This document shows positions 1 to 10,630 of a DNA stretch of 64,000 bases, in pieces. The translations under genes were made by a program, and so were the position numbers. This stretch comes from Silene conica (Eukaryota; Streptophyta; Magnoliopsida; Caryophyllales; Caryophyllaceae): positions 56,639,181 to 56,703,180 of the forward strand of contig CM055315.2 in the NCBI GenBank assembly GCA_029255685.2. Reading direction: 5' to 3'. Within the stretch, counting starts at the first letter, position 1; the number at the start of each line of letters is the position of its first letter. The notes under the pieces were generated by a model. That model was given only the letters and a program-made list of their open reading frames with translations. It was not told where the DNA came from and searched no databases.

Positions 1-9
1 AGTAAAATC

Positions 10-313
10 GGTCGACCGACCTATTAATTAGGTCGACCGACCAACAAGTAGTAAAAACGAATTTCAGAAAACGCAAAACGCTGCACTTTTTGAAATTAAA
101 ACAAGTTTTTACCTTTTAAACTTTGATTAAAACAAGTAAATCAAAATTAACATCAACAAGGGTTCACATATTGTTAAGAATATCGATTAATTAACAATAT
201 GTAAACAGGAATCGAAAAACAAGATCGAAAACTCATAAAGGAAACTGTTTTTAAAAAAAACAGAAAACTCACACAGGGGCGGTCGACCGACCGCTAATAC
301 TGGTCGACCGACC
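10..313. repeat. Two paired-arm hairpin modules in the C1 leader
   Basis: The 12-mer GGTCGACCGACC occurs at 10-21 and 31-42, and again at 281-292 and 302-313. In each pair the starts are exactly 21 nt apart, leaving a 9-nt spacer of unrelated sequence. The two arms of a pair can pair at 10 of 12 positions. A separate 11-bp perfect inverted repeat (CATATTGTTAA at 167-177, TTAACAATATG at 191-201) lies between the modules. Confidence 0.85.
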
Positions 314-396
314 GACGCAGCGGCAGAAACGAGATTTTTCAAAATCTTTAAAAAAAAACTTATGAAAAACACAAAAGTAAAATTTTCATGGCCTAA

Positions 397-409
397 GGCT
401 CTGATACCA
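397..409 (-). other. Primer-binding site of C1 (initiator tRNA-Met)
   Basis: The complement reads TGGTATCAGAGCC, the usual plant initiator-tRNA-Met primer site. It lies 2 nt inside the LTR end at 412. This fixes the element as minus strand. Confidence 0.9.
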
Positions 410-411
410 CT

Positions 412-1400
412 TGTGGGGAATAAAGCATGTATTCACCCTAAACTTGCAGGATTATAATGAAAAATACAGTTGTGTTTATAGTCATACGATTAAAAAGGAT
501 AAGAAAAAGAATTCAACCATTGATCCTTTGTGCTTATGGCCTAAGAACAGGAATTAAAGTAAATTCCCTCCTATAACTTGCACCCAAGACTTGATTGAGA
601 TGATGCCGCGTGTGCTAGAAAATACTCTCCAATTGCCTTGCAATATGGGGAGAGCTTTTGAGAGGTTTTAGATGTGAGATCTGAGTTTTGGGAAAAAGAT
701 GTTCTCAAAACCCTAATTGTGAGAATTATGAATTACCAGTCAGTGACAAAAGGAGAAAGACTCTCCTTTTGTATTACTTAGGTCGGCCGAATGGGTCTTG
801 GGTAAGGGTGGGCTTTTTCCACTCTTACCTTATACCTTTGCGTGATTCGACCCGTTTAGCTTTAAGTTGTTCGCGGGTTTTATTTATAAATCGTAACATG
901 TTATCAGATATTAATACAGTCGATATATTAATAATGGTCTGACAAAATACGATATTGTATAATTACCCAAATTAATATAACTGTTTATATTAATACGCGA
1001 ATACTATATTTAATTAAATATAACCGTTTATATTTAATTTACGAATTAATCTTGTAATCCGTATTAGCTAAAATTATTTAATCCGTATTAAATAATAATC
1101 TCAACATCTTATTGACTAATTTATTAGTCAACACCTCTGACTAACTGTTTAGTCATATCCGGCGTAAATGTGACTGTATTTTCATACCTTCACATCTCTC
1201 AAACGTGTCCTATAGGTGTGACGTATAGGGACCAGTTGATCACCGCCATCCGTATGACAATAACGTCAAACTTATCTAGCAAGCCAACCGTTATTGATAA
1301 ACGTGGATCAACTGGTAATAATACAAAAGTATGCCCTTGTGATCCTTAAAGAGATTTAATAAGTCATTGTACTTAATTGTCAAGGACACCAGCCCCAACA
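412..1400 (-). repeat. C1 5' LTR, short form (989 bp)
   Basis: The element-sense LTR starts TGTTGGGGCTGG and ends TTCCCCACA. It lacks the roughly 74-nt 5' extension found in C2, C3 and C4. It contains a perfect 11-bp inverted repeat at 746-756 and 762-772 (ACAAAAGGAGA with TCTCCTTTTGT) whose sequence differs in matched fashion from that in C2 and C4. Confidence 0.9.
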
Positions 1401-2185
1401 GTGTCGTGGTTATGCGTCCCGATAGCTAGTGTCGTGGTTATGCGATCTAGTGGTCAGTGGTAACGGTTATGTTCCCTGACGACGTTCATTTTTTTTTTTG
1501 TGTTATTTCTTTGATTGGCCATGCCACGTCGTTGTTGGCCGCTGAGTTTATCATTTGGTTGTTTTTTTGTATGAGTGAACATGCCACCTAGTTGTTGGCC
1601 GCTGAGTCATTCACTTGGTTGATTACCCGTTTTGATAATAGTTCATATGTTGACTGTGATTAGGTTTCACATGATGATCTATGCCATTTTCACATGTTTT
1701 GACGTACCGTTCATCCCTTGTTCATGATGGTCATATTCGAATATATATCATGTTTGATTACTTATTTAAGAATATGCATGTTCATATGTATATGTTATGT
1801 CGTATTACCGTTTACGTGTTTTATGACAAAAAGTGGCTGGGAGAACCTCAAGTTACTCTCCACTGACTGTGGCGTACATGTTTCATGTATGTAGGTTGGT
1901 CTGTTTGGGGAATATGTGTGGCTAGCAAGCATTGTTGATTATTCGACAGTTACCCATTTACGATTTTCTTAGATTTAAATTATGTTGCTATTGAGGGATA
2001 ACTTATCCCTGTAAATTTTCAATTATACTATATAAGTTTGACTTTCTCTTTAGTTTTAATCTTCCGCATGTTGTTTTGATATTCAGCGATCAAGTTTTAT
2101 TTATATATGTCGAATGTTTTTATAACTATCGCATTTCCGCTGCAAGTTACTTGTTTATTGTTATGTAATATCGCGGGATGTCACA
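1401..2185 (+). mobile_element. Old gypsy-type LTR relic, right part, in unit A
   Basis: This resembles the 3' half of the Tekay LTR: the block around 1840-1890 (GGCTGGGAGAACCTC, then ACTGACTGTGGCGTACATG) parallels 6652-6712. It ends in GATGTCACA at 2185, consistent with an LTR terminus in CA. Its left part was displaced by C1; the fuller copy lies at 24171-24917 plus 33083-33424. A stretch with CATGCCAC and GTTGGCCGCTGAGT is repeated about 61 bp apart (around 1519-1605), against one copy in unit B. No coding sequence. Confidence 0.55.
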
Positions 2186-3015
2186 TAGAGTTTAAGGGCA
2201 TACAGTAGAATTTAAATAATGTAGGGGTACAACGTAGAAAATTGAAAAACTCGAGGGTACACCGTAAAATATCCCAAAACATAATTAATACCTAATGAAT
2301 CATAAAATGATGAAATTGTTATCATCTTGAAACTTTCGTTAGCAAAATCACACTTCTATAACAAAAAATCATAAAAAAAATACAATCTTTCACCTTGAAA
2401 GACAAAGACGAACACAATCTAGTATCATTCATTGAAATTCTTAATTCCTAAAGTTCGCTAAAATTTCCGATTTTCCGTTTATATATGGTAATAGATTATT
2501 ACCACAAAAAAGATTTTATATTTATTTTATTATTATAAGTTATAAATCGTCTAGTTAATTTACATAAAAAAAATTAATAGTAGCATTTCATGCGAAGATA
2601 CTAAGCATCATTACTATATAATTAATTAAATAATTCACCAAAAACACATACGAACATCTAAATCATTTTAAAACGATTATAATAAATGAGTAACCTAACA
2701 CACAAATCGTTTATTTTAGGTAATATAATTGATATGAAACTAAAGTTGGTTAAATTTGAAAGAACCCAATAAAACATCACAATATTTATTCAAAACATAT
2801 ATTCGTAGCAGTCAGATTGGTAGGCAATTTTCTGTTTCCAAAAGCTAATAAATAATTTGAATTAATGAATTTGGTACCATATATTTGTGTAGCTATATAA
2901 ATATCATACACATGTGTACATTACATTTCACAAAAAAAATTATAATAACAAATAAAAACATAGCTCACATTTCACCAAAAAATAAAACAAATAAAAACAT
3001 AGTACATTGGAAAAA
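2186..3015 (+). other. AT-rich upstream region of peptide gene copy A
   Basis: No gene is visible. The first 90 bases hold three imperfect copies of a short motif (GGGCATACAGTA, GGGGTACAACGTA, GAGGGTACACCGTA), possibly the edge of an old mobile element. The rest is AT-rich and nearly identical to 33425-34253, so it is part of the duplicated unit and probably contains the promoter. Confidence 0.6.
2894..2903 (+). promoter_or_regulatory. Candidate TATA box of peptide gene copy A
   Basis: TATATAAATA lies about 120 nt upstream of the start codon and is conserved in copy B at 34134-34143. The long AT-rich background makes chance matches common, so it is only a candidate. Confidence 0.45.
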
Positions 3016-3700
3016 ATGGAGTTTCTTATTTCATTGAAGTCAACCTTGTTCCTTGCTCTAATAATTTCATCAAGTTAGTTATTTTTTCTATTTATTTTTA
3101 TGCATTATCTTTATTAGCAACTTCAAAAATTTTGTATATGTTTTTAGTCTGTGACCTTTTTTATAACAATTTATCATTTATTTAAAGAACTCAAAGTTTT
3201 TGAAAAATTAGAACGCGATTTTTATTCGTTTTTCAATTATTACTAGTTATTTTTCACGTAGCTTTTATATAATTCAGAAATATTTTGATATCCAAATTTA
3301 TAAAAGTACGATCTCACTTTCTGTAGTACAAAATCATAATTTCATTGGTTTACATATTGAAAATGTAAATAGTCTTACGCAAGTGTTATATTGTATAAAA
3401 CTGTTTTGTACTTTTTATAAAAAAATCATACTTATTAAAAAAATATATCGGTTCATAAATATTAATTTTATTATTGCAGGCTTGTCATTTTTTTTCAGTG
3501 AAGTGGATTCGAGTTCGTTGAATGTTGTTCGAGCAAAAGAAAATATCAACACGAACATTATAATAACTATAAAACCTTGTACACAAAATAGTGATTGTAC
3601 TGATTATTCGGCTCAATATTGTAACCCTGCAAGAAGATGTTTTGGACGTTGCATAGAAGGTTACTGTAGGTGTACTGGTATATGTGGTGTCAATTATTAA
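3016..3700 (+). CDS. Secreted eight-cysteine defensin-like peptide, copy A (two exons)
   Basis: Exon 1 is 3016-3073 and exon 2 is 3480-3700. The intron (3074-3479) starts GTTAGT and ends ATTGCAG, in phase 1. The product is 92 residues. Residues 1 to about 25 are hydrophobic after MEFLISLK, a likely secretion signal, and the signal-peptide end sits at the exon junction as is common for plant cysteine-rich peptides. The mature part has eight cysteines (residues 53, 59, 67, 73, 77, 82, 84, 88) with spacing C-x5-C-x7-C-x5-C-x3-C-x4-C-x-C-x3-C. The C-x3-C and C-x-C-x3-C elements recall plant defensin-like (DEFL/NCR-type) families, but the overall pattern is not classical defensin. Those families act outside the cell in defence or signalling; the role here is unknown. 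The protein is identical to copy B. A single-exon reading from 3383 through the intron is possible but lacks a signal peptide and is less likely. Confidence 0.8.
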
Positions 3701-4166
3701 ATTATTCGACACTTTTTATATTTAATAACTAAAATATGCAACTGGTCACATACGGAAGTGTATTCATATATGTTACCTTTGTTGACTCACTCGAGTAATA
3801 AAGTTTCTCAAAAATTTTACATGGAATGAAAATAACTTTCTTTATTGGACTCAAGATTGTAGTTTAGTATCATTAATATCCCTTAATAACCAATTGAAAA
3901 TATATGTGAACATCAAGAAATTAACATATCATGATGTAAAACTACGTTAAATTAAATTCGCCATCATATTATTATTTAATCATATATGCTTATACTAGCT
4001 AATAAACCATGCAAAATTGCATAAACATGTATAAAATAAATAATTTAACAATTTTTAAAATTAAATAGTTACAATTATTATTGTATATGTCTACGACATG
4101 TTACACATCTACTCAATTGGTACAAGATTTGAAAGATGGGGGTATCATGGTAATTTGATAGAAAAC
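3701..4166. other. 3' flank of peptide gene copy A
   Basis: AT-rich and near-identical to 34940-35400. Apart from the candidate polyadenylation signal I see no feature. It ends in AAAAC (4162-4166), the left target-site duplication of the Tekay-like element; the right copy is at 22975-22979. Confidence 0.7.
3797..3802 (+). terminator. Candidate polyadenylation signal, copy A
   Basis: AATAAA about 97 nt after the stop codon, conserved at 35036-35041 in copy B. Confidence 0.5.
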
Positions 4167-5124
4167 TGTAACATCCCGTATTTTCGTAAAATCTAATTTA
4201 AGCGTTTTAAATTATTTTAAGTTATAAAATAATATTTTAATAATTTATTTCGAAAGATTTTAATTTAATTAGTAAGATCCGTCTTAAGAACCTTAAGTCC
4301 TTAAGACGAATGCTACTTGGTAAACTTAAACTCGTATCATAAATATCCGTTCAAGTGTCCGACCCACTTAATTGACTCGGAAAGGACAGTCCATAAAACC
4401 CCCATAAAACACCTTTCCATCGACATTCCTCATCACCTTCAATTCATTTCACTGTAAAACACAAACCTCATAAACCTCCATTTTATTCCTCCTTCTTTTG
4501 AGAAATTCTTCATCATCCGTTAACCAAATCGAGGTAACAACGACATTTTCGGAATCCTCATTCGATTTCCAAGCCATCTATCACTTTCTTTTTGTAAATC
4601 CTTAACTTTGAAAATGGGGCTGTTTTCTCTTAATTCCGTTTCAAGTGCTTAAAATCCGTTTCTATGCTTGTAGGTGTTGGCTTAGAGGATCCAGAGATCG
4701 ATAGCTACATTGTTGAGGAAGATCTTTAGCTGGATAAGCTTGAAAGGTGACGATAATGAGAAACTCGGCCTTTATGTGTATATTAGCACTTTTGTTGTGA
4801 TTTTCCATATGGTTTCTGATTTTGTTCAAAGGATTATGTTTAATGAACTTAGAAGCATGCCTAGGATTGTTCTTATGTGAGAAATCCATGCCTTATGATG
4901 TTGTTACATGTTCATATGCTATTTTCAGTTTTTCACAAAGTTAAGACGGATACTTGATATAATCGCTTGAGGATTGTTATGGGACTTGTTTGCTGCTAGA
5001 TAGGATGTAATTGATGATTGGTAATGTTGGGTAAATACCATGTGTAGCAATTTTGAAGTTTGTAGGTCGATTTACGAAGTTTTCCTCATGTTGCGATTTT
5101 GCGATTTTGCGATCAGGCTCTCTA

Positions 5125-5531
5125 AGCCGGTCGACCGACCGGCCGCCGGTCGACCGGCTGGGAGAGCATCTGTATGTTTTTCGTGATTTTTGGAATATTG
5201 GCTTTGGACTGCCAGCCGGCCGACCGGCAGCCTGCCGACCGGCTGGTAGTCAATTTTGTCTAGGGTTGTTTTGCGAAAAGCCTAGGAAGAAAGGGAGCCC
5301 AGCCGGCAGACCGGCCGCCTGCCAGCCGGCAAGGAGTGCGTATGGGGTGGTTTGCGAAATAGAGAAGGCTAGGGAGTGGAGTCCCAGCCGGCCGACCGGC
5401 TGCCTGCCGACCGGCTGGGAGTCCTTTGTGATGTTTCTCGGTTTTCAAAAGAAGGGTAGGCTGAAGGATCACCAGCCGGCCGACCGGCTGCCTGCCGACT
5501 GGCTGCCTGCCGACCGGCTGGGGATCCCTGA
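5125..5531. repeat. GC-rich 13-9-13 hairpin modules in the 5' LTR
   Basis: Five modules in an otherwise AT-rich LTR. The first, arms AGCCGGTCGACCG (5125-5137) and CGGTCGACCGGCT (5147-5159), is perfectly complementary with a 9-nt spacer. Others begin near 5212, 5299, 5384 and 5474 with arms of the type CCAGCCGGCCGAC and GCCGACCGGCTGG, pairing at 11 of 13 positions. The last carries an extra internal copy of one arm. They create long arginine/glycine/proline-rich reading frames on both strands that I do not regard as genes. Confidence 0.85.
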
Positions 5532-5818
5532 AGGCTGTTTTGTGATGTTTCGCGTGTAACTTTCAAACGGTTAATCAGTTTTAATTGAAACTCGTTTTGT
5601 ATACCCGTGATGTATATTTGAGGTCCCCGGTGTACGGGCAACACTACATTGGGTTCGGGAATGGAGTAAGGATAGAGACCCCCCGGTCGGGTAACCGAAA
5701 GGGAAACCGGCTCTCCCTTGTCTTAGTTCCCGGGATCAATTAAGTGTTGATTAGAGGTTTATGAAGTTAGAACTATAGGTTAGTTTCTACCTTTGGATGT
5801 TAGTGGTTACAATGGTTG

Positions 5819-6320
5819 TCGCGTGGTGGGATATGTGTTAAGCTCACCTCTGGACCCACTACGTGTTTATATGTCGCGTGACGGGATATGTGTTAAGCTC
5901 ACATCTGGACCCGTTACGTGTTTTGCTTGGGCGTGTCAGGATATGTGTTAAGCTCACCTCTGGACTTGATACGTGATCGGTTGTCGTACACGGGATATGT
6001 GTTAAGCTCACCTCTGGACCCGTTGTGCGGTGACTGCGTATTGGGATATGTGTTAAGTTCACCTCTAGACCCAATACATGTTTGTAGCATTGGGATATGT
6101 GTTAAGCTCACCTCTGGACCCTTTGCTTTGGATGATTAGGGCTATGTGTTAAGTTCACCGCTGGACCCTTTTCATGATTGTAAGTTTAGGGATATGTGTT
6201 AAGTTCACCTCTGGACCCTTTACTCGATTGGATGTTGGGATATGTGTTAAGTTCACCTCTGGACCCGACATAGTATAGTAATGGGATATGTGTTAAGTTC
6301 ACCTCTGGACCCGTTGCTAG
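5819..6320 (+). repeat. Array of ten hairpins with constant loop and varying paired stems (5' LTR)
   Basis: Ten units at roughly 45-60-bp intervals. Each has a near-constant 24-nt core (ATATGTGTTAAG, then C or T, then TCACCTCTGGA) flanked by GGG on the left and CCC on the right. Further out the flanks differ between units but remain complementary within a unit, including G-T wobbles. Unit 1: CGCGTGGTGGG with CCCACTACGTG. Unit 2: CGCGTGACGGG with CCCGTTACGTG. Unit 5: GTATTGGG with CCCAATAC. Units 6-8 have a two-base internal mismatch. Confidence 0.9.
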
Positions 6321-7036
6321 TGTTATGGATGTTTTATCTGCTTGCCTTGATGATGGTACAGTGTCAGATATGCATGTTGAGTTATTGATGTTTATTTGAT
6401 TGGTGGTTAAATCATCCAAAGCATTGGATGACTCTTGTTCGGTTTCATAAATAGTTGGATTGAAAGACCCCCCGACTGGGTAATCAGTAGGGAAACCGGC
6501 TCTCCTTCCCATTTGTTTATGAAGTTGGTTGAGAGCCATGCATTGTAATCACATGATAGTAAGAGATTAGTTGATGAGATGTTTATGCTTCACATGTTGT
6601 TATATGTTGGAGTATTTTGTATTGTATTATGTGTTATGTGTTGTCACAAAAGGTGGCTAGGAGAACTCTAGTCACTCCCCACTGATTGTGGCGTACATGT
6701 TTTCATGTATGTAGGTACATGCTGGTTGGAGATGGGATCACAGGAGGGCTAGCGAGTGATGATCCATCATCATATGACTCATACCCTATCGTTAGCTAGA
6801 CTGTTAGACTTTTGATACTTTTTTTGGTGCCTGTAGGGATGTTCCATCCCAGGCTTGTATTTATGTTTCGGTTTGATACTTAGAACTGCTACTTATCTAT
6901 TGTTGTTTATACCAGTTCTGTTTCCAGTTTTCAGTTTAAGACTTCTCGCATGTTGTTTCTTTTAAAAGTTTTAATTCCGCTGCATTTTAGTACTTTTGTA
7001 TGTTTATATTTCCGCTTTCGCGAGGGGTTTTACAGT

Positions 7037-7048
7037 TGATATCAGAGC
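7037..7048 (+). other. Primer-binding site of the Tekay-like element
   Basis: TGATATCAGAGC, two bases after the 5' LTR end. It matches the initiator-tRNA-Met site TGGTATCAGAGC except for one G-to-A change. Confidence 0.85.
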
Positions 7049-7199
7049 ATTATTGCTCCCGACGCACTCATGTGACCCCAACCTTAACTTGACCAAATAA
7101 ATAAATAATGAATGAGAGATGGGTAGATCTAAGGATTTATTTTGTAGTCTATTTGTGATTGCTAATTGTTAAGCTAATACTTGTTTTCTCTTTTGAAAG

Positions 7200-8767
7200 A
7201 TGGTGAGACCTAGGGCTGCTGATAACATTATGCTGCAAGCAATTCAGCATTTGCTTGAGACTCAGAGACAGCAAGCAGGGAATGTTCCACCTCCTCCACC
7301 GCCAGGCAACGAGGCTAATCGTCCTGGTAGTTTCTCATGGATAGCTTCGCAGATGTCCCGTAGCCACGTGAAGACATATGGTGGCGAGGTTGATCCGGTA
7401 GCTCTTACCGAGTGGTTCAGAGAGATGGAAAAGAGCTTCACTATGTATTCGGTGGGTAGAGAGGATAGAGTGCGGCTAGCCACTCACTTTCTTACCCTTG
7501 AGGCCGATAGGTGGTGGGCGTTGACTGGACCTACTTTCACTCTTGATCCATTGTTCGATTGGGATGCTTTCAAGGATAAGCTCGAGACGAGGTTCTATCC
7601 TAAAGAGCTCAGATCACAGCGACTCAAAGAATTCATGGATTTGAAGCAAGGCAAGATGTCAGTTCAGGAGTTCACAGACCGTTTCAACCAGCTTGCTCAC
7701 TTCGCATCGAGATTTGTCAGAGATGAGGCCGAGAGAGTCTACTTTTACCGCGGCAAGCTAGGGCCACGCATTGAGAGCATGGTTCGTCGTGACTCTACTT
7801 CTTTCGTGGAGGTGTATGATGATGCTATTTGGGCCGAGAGTTCTATTCGGGCTATAGATGCTGAGACCCGTATCGCTACTTCTAGTGTTACTCCTCACCA
7901 GAGATCAGTGTACCAGGGGAAGAAACCGTTTGTTCCTTCTACTTCTTCGCCTTCTTCTCAGAAGAAGCGTTTTGAGAGGTTCTCTGCTCCGGTTGCTAAG
8001 ACCACATTTCACACCGACACATCTCCTAGTGTTTGCCCCCGTTGTGGTAAACCATCTCACCCGGGCTTTGACTGTTTCAAGAATGCCTATAAGTGTTTCA
8101 CTTGTAATGGATATGGGCATCGATCGTATGAGTGTCCTGAGAGGAACATCGCACTTGGCAAGGCTGCCACTGCTGCTGCAGCGACTAAGGGAGGAAAGCC
8201 GAAAGGGAAGATTTTTGTGATGACTAGGGCTGAGGCAGAGGCTCATCCAGACATTGTTGCCGGTATCTTTTCTGTTCTTGGCGCTGAGTGCCTTATTTTG
8301 TTCGATACTGGAGCTTCTCTTTCTTTTATATCGACTCAGTTCGCAGACCGTTTAGCTCTTGAGTCTTCATTGGTTGAGGAGACTTCTATTTCCTTACCTT
8401 CTGGAGACGTGTTTTCCTGCTCTTCGTCCCATAGGGATGTTCCTATTATTATCGGTCAAGCCACATTCCCAGCGGACTTACTGAGATTTCCTCTCGAGGA
8501 GTTTGACATTATCCTCGGTATGGATTGGTTATCGCGATACCATGCTCGCTTCGAGTGTCGCGACCAGAAAATCTGCTTGAGGAGTTCTTCAGGAGTTCGT
8601 GTTTCCTATAGGGGAACTCGCCCTCAAAGGGGTGTTCGTGTTATCTCGTCGATGAAAGCTTCTCATCTTCTTAGGAAGGGTTGCCAAGCCTTCCTATGTG
8701 TTGTTACAGCTGCTAAGCCATCGCTACCGAAGCTTGAAGATGTAGCCATTGTTCGTGAGTATCCAGA
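7200..8767 (+). pseudogene. Gag and protease of the Tekay-like element, cut by C2
   Basis: The open frame begins at the first ATG after the primer site. The capsid-type gag domain spans about residues 45-240 (TEWFREMEKSF, then a conserved DRWW region). Two CCHC zinc knuckles follow: C279-x2-C-x4-H-x4-C and C299-x2-C-x4-H-x4-C; many relatives carry only one. The aspartic protease active site DTGAS starts at D369. The frame is open up to the C2 insertion and resumes in the same frame at 17220 after removing C2 and one CCAGA copy. Beyond 8767 the frame continues 46 bases into C2 by chance. Confidence 0.92.
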
Positions 8768-9842
8768 TGTGGGGAATAAAGCATGTATTCACCCTAAACT
8801 TGCAGGATTATAATGAAAAATACAGTTGTGTTTATAGTCATAAGATTAAAAAGGATAAGAAAAAGAATTCAACCTTTGGTCCTTTGTGCTTATGGCCTAA
8901 GAACAGGAATTAAAGTAAATTCCCTCCTATAACTTGCACCCAAGACTTGATTGAGATGATGCCGCGTGTGCTAGAAAATACTCTCCAATTGTCTTGCAAT
9001 ATGGGGAGAGCCTTTTGAGGTTTTAGATGTGAGATCTGAGGTTTTGGGAAAAGAATGTCTCAAAAACCCTAATTTTACCTTGAGATAATTTAACAGTGCA
9101 CCAAGAGTAGTTGATATAAGGAGAAGGACTCTCCTTATATACTACATATGGCCGGCCGAAATGGGACATAGGGTAGGAGTGGGCTTTCCACTCTTACCTT
9201 ATTCTAATGCGTGATTCGACCCAATTAGCTTTAAGTTGTTCGCGGGTTTTATTTATAAATCGTAACATGTTATCAGATATTAATACAGTCGATATATTAA
9301 TAATGGTCTGACAAAATACGATATTGTATAATTACCCAAATTAATATAACTGTTTATATTAATACGCGAATACAATATTTAATTAAATATAATCGTTTAT
9401 ATTTAATTTACGAATTAATCTTGTAATCCGTATTAGCTAAAATTATTTAATCCGTATTAAATAATAATCTCAACATCTTATTGACTAATTTAATAGTCAA
9501 TACCTCTGACTAACTGTTTAGTCATATCCGGCAAAATGTGACTGTATTTTCATACCTTCACATCTCTCAAACGTGTCCTATAGGTGTGACGTATAGGGAC
9601 CAGTTGATCACCGCCATCCGTATGACAATAACGTCAAACTTATCTAGCAAGCCAACCGTTATTGATAAACGTGGATCAACTGGTAATAATACAATAGTAT
9701 GCCCTTGTGATCCTTAAAGAGATTTAATAAGTCATTGTACTTAATTGTCAAGGACACCAGCCCCAACAATCTCGCACTTGTCCGTACAAGGGTATGTGCA
9801 ATGACGTTATCACACTACATGTGGAGGACACAATCTCCAACA
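8768..9842 (-). repeat. C2 3' LTR (left copy)
   Basis: Long-form LTR. The element-sense start TGTTGGAGATTG lies at 9842 and the end at 8768. It contains the 11-bp inverted repeat ATATAAGGAGA (9114-9124) with TCTCCTTATAT (9130-9140). Confidence 0.93.
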
Positions 9843-10630
9843 AACTCCCACTTGTCCGTACAAGTGTAGGTGCGATAACCGAATCTCATATCCTTTTAAA
9901 ATTTCTCCCACTCAATGTAAGACAATTTGCAAATCCGCATTCGCAAAGGTCGTATCTCACAAGCGATCTGTATCAAGAGTGGTTTCCCCGACTAGAGAGT
10001 AACTTAACTGATAAAACGAATCTGTATTCGAGCATGGCCATGCATTTCAGTTACTACTCCTCGAGTGGCCCTGAGAAATGATAAAATCCTGATAAGGGTT
10101 TGGATATTTCCCTCAACTCGAATCCTGCCGATATCGCCGAGCATGAAATAACCCAGAAAAAATCCTCTTGGCCCCTGTTACGGTGACCGTGGAAAAGAAA
10201 CCAAAGTTACCCAAAATCTGTCTTAATCTCAAGAAACAGTTGAAAGTCAAAAGACTCGACTCTAAGGAACACTATGGAGGTCCTATCCACGACCTGGCAC
10301 CCAATGTTATAAAACATTTAGGACTCCATAACGATGTCACGGGGTGTCCTACGAGATATCCGTATAACTCGCCTTTGTGATTGGTCAGTCATCCACGTGA
10401 CTTATGGCTCGTTGAACCCACCATCAACCAACGTCACAAAATGATTACCTGAGTTATCAGCTCAAGTGGGTAATCAAGGACCAAAACGATGTAATGTTAA
10501 TCAGTTCACTTTGTGGTGTTCAAAATTGGCGTACAATTCCACATGAAAAACAAAACATTTTATATCATAACAATAAGGTTGAATAGAGTACACGAGAAAA
10601 TGAATTATTACATGAATTCATAAAAGAGTA
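9843..10630 (-). other. C2 3' untranslated region with polypurine tract
   Basis: Noncoding sequence between pol and the 3' LTR, matching 46144-46931 of C4. The tract ACAAGTGGGAG (in element sense) directly abuts the LTR at 9843 and is the likely plus-strand primer. Confidence 0.8.

Larger units (their letters stand above)
1..1400 (-). mobile_element. Ty1-copia retrotransposon C1, 5' end only (minus strand)
   Basis: Minus-strand copia fragment cut by the window start: part of the untranslated leader (1-396), the primer-binding site and a complete 5' LTR (412-1400). It aligns throughout with the leaders and LTRs of C2 and C4. The right edge at 1400/1401 is a real insertion boundary, because the sequence from 1401 matches the duplicated host unit from 24534, which continues uninterrupted to the left there. 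No target-site duplication can be tested, as the other end lies outside the window. No coding sequence is present. Confidence 0.9.
4167..7034 (+). repeat. Tekay-like 5' LTR (2868 bp)
   Basis: Starts TGTAACATCCCG and ends GGGGTTTTACA. It holds two structured zones: GC-rich hairpin modules (5125-5531) and an array of ten loop-conserved hairpins (5819-6320). It differs from the 3' LTR by substitutions and by collapse of some GC-rich modules, hence the 49-bp length difference. Confidence 0.92.

Noticed and set aside
3485..3712. Minus-strand 75-codon frame over exon 2 of the peptide gene
   Set aside because: Antisense of a spliced gene with matching splice sites and signal peptide; no independent features.
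5053..5559. 168-codon open frame rich in AGRPA-type repeats, with overlapping minus-strand frames
   Set aside because: Produced by the GC-rich hairpin modules in an LTR; open on both strands and rearranged in the other LTR.
5819..6320. CRISPR-like pattern: about 30-nt conserved repeats separated by variable spacers (also 21759-22262)
   Set aside because: It lies inside a plant LTR, is copied in both LTRs, unit spacing is irregular, and spacers are the complementary stem flanks. No cas genes and not a prokaryotic sequence.
5859..6539. Minus-strand frames with repeated ELNTYP / SLTHIP peptides
   Set aside because: Translation of the noncoding hairpin array; present in several frames.
7858..8246. 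Overlapping frames on both strands within the gypsy gag
   Set aside because: Shadows of the gag frame; low-complexity leucine/serine/arginine content.
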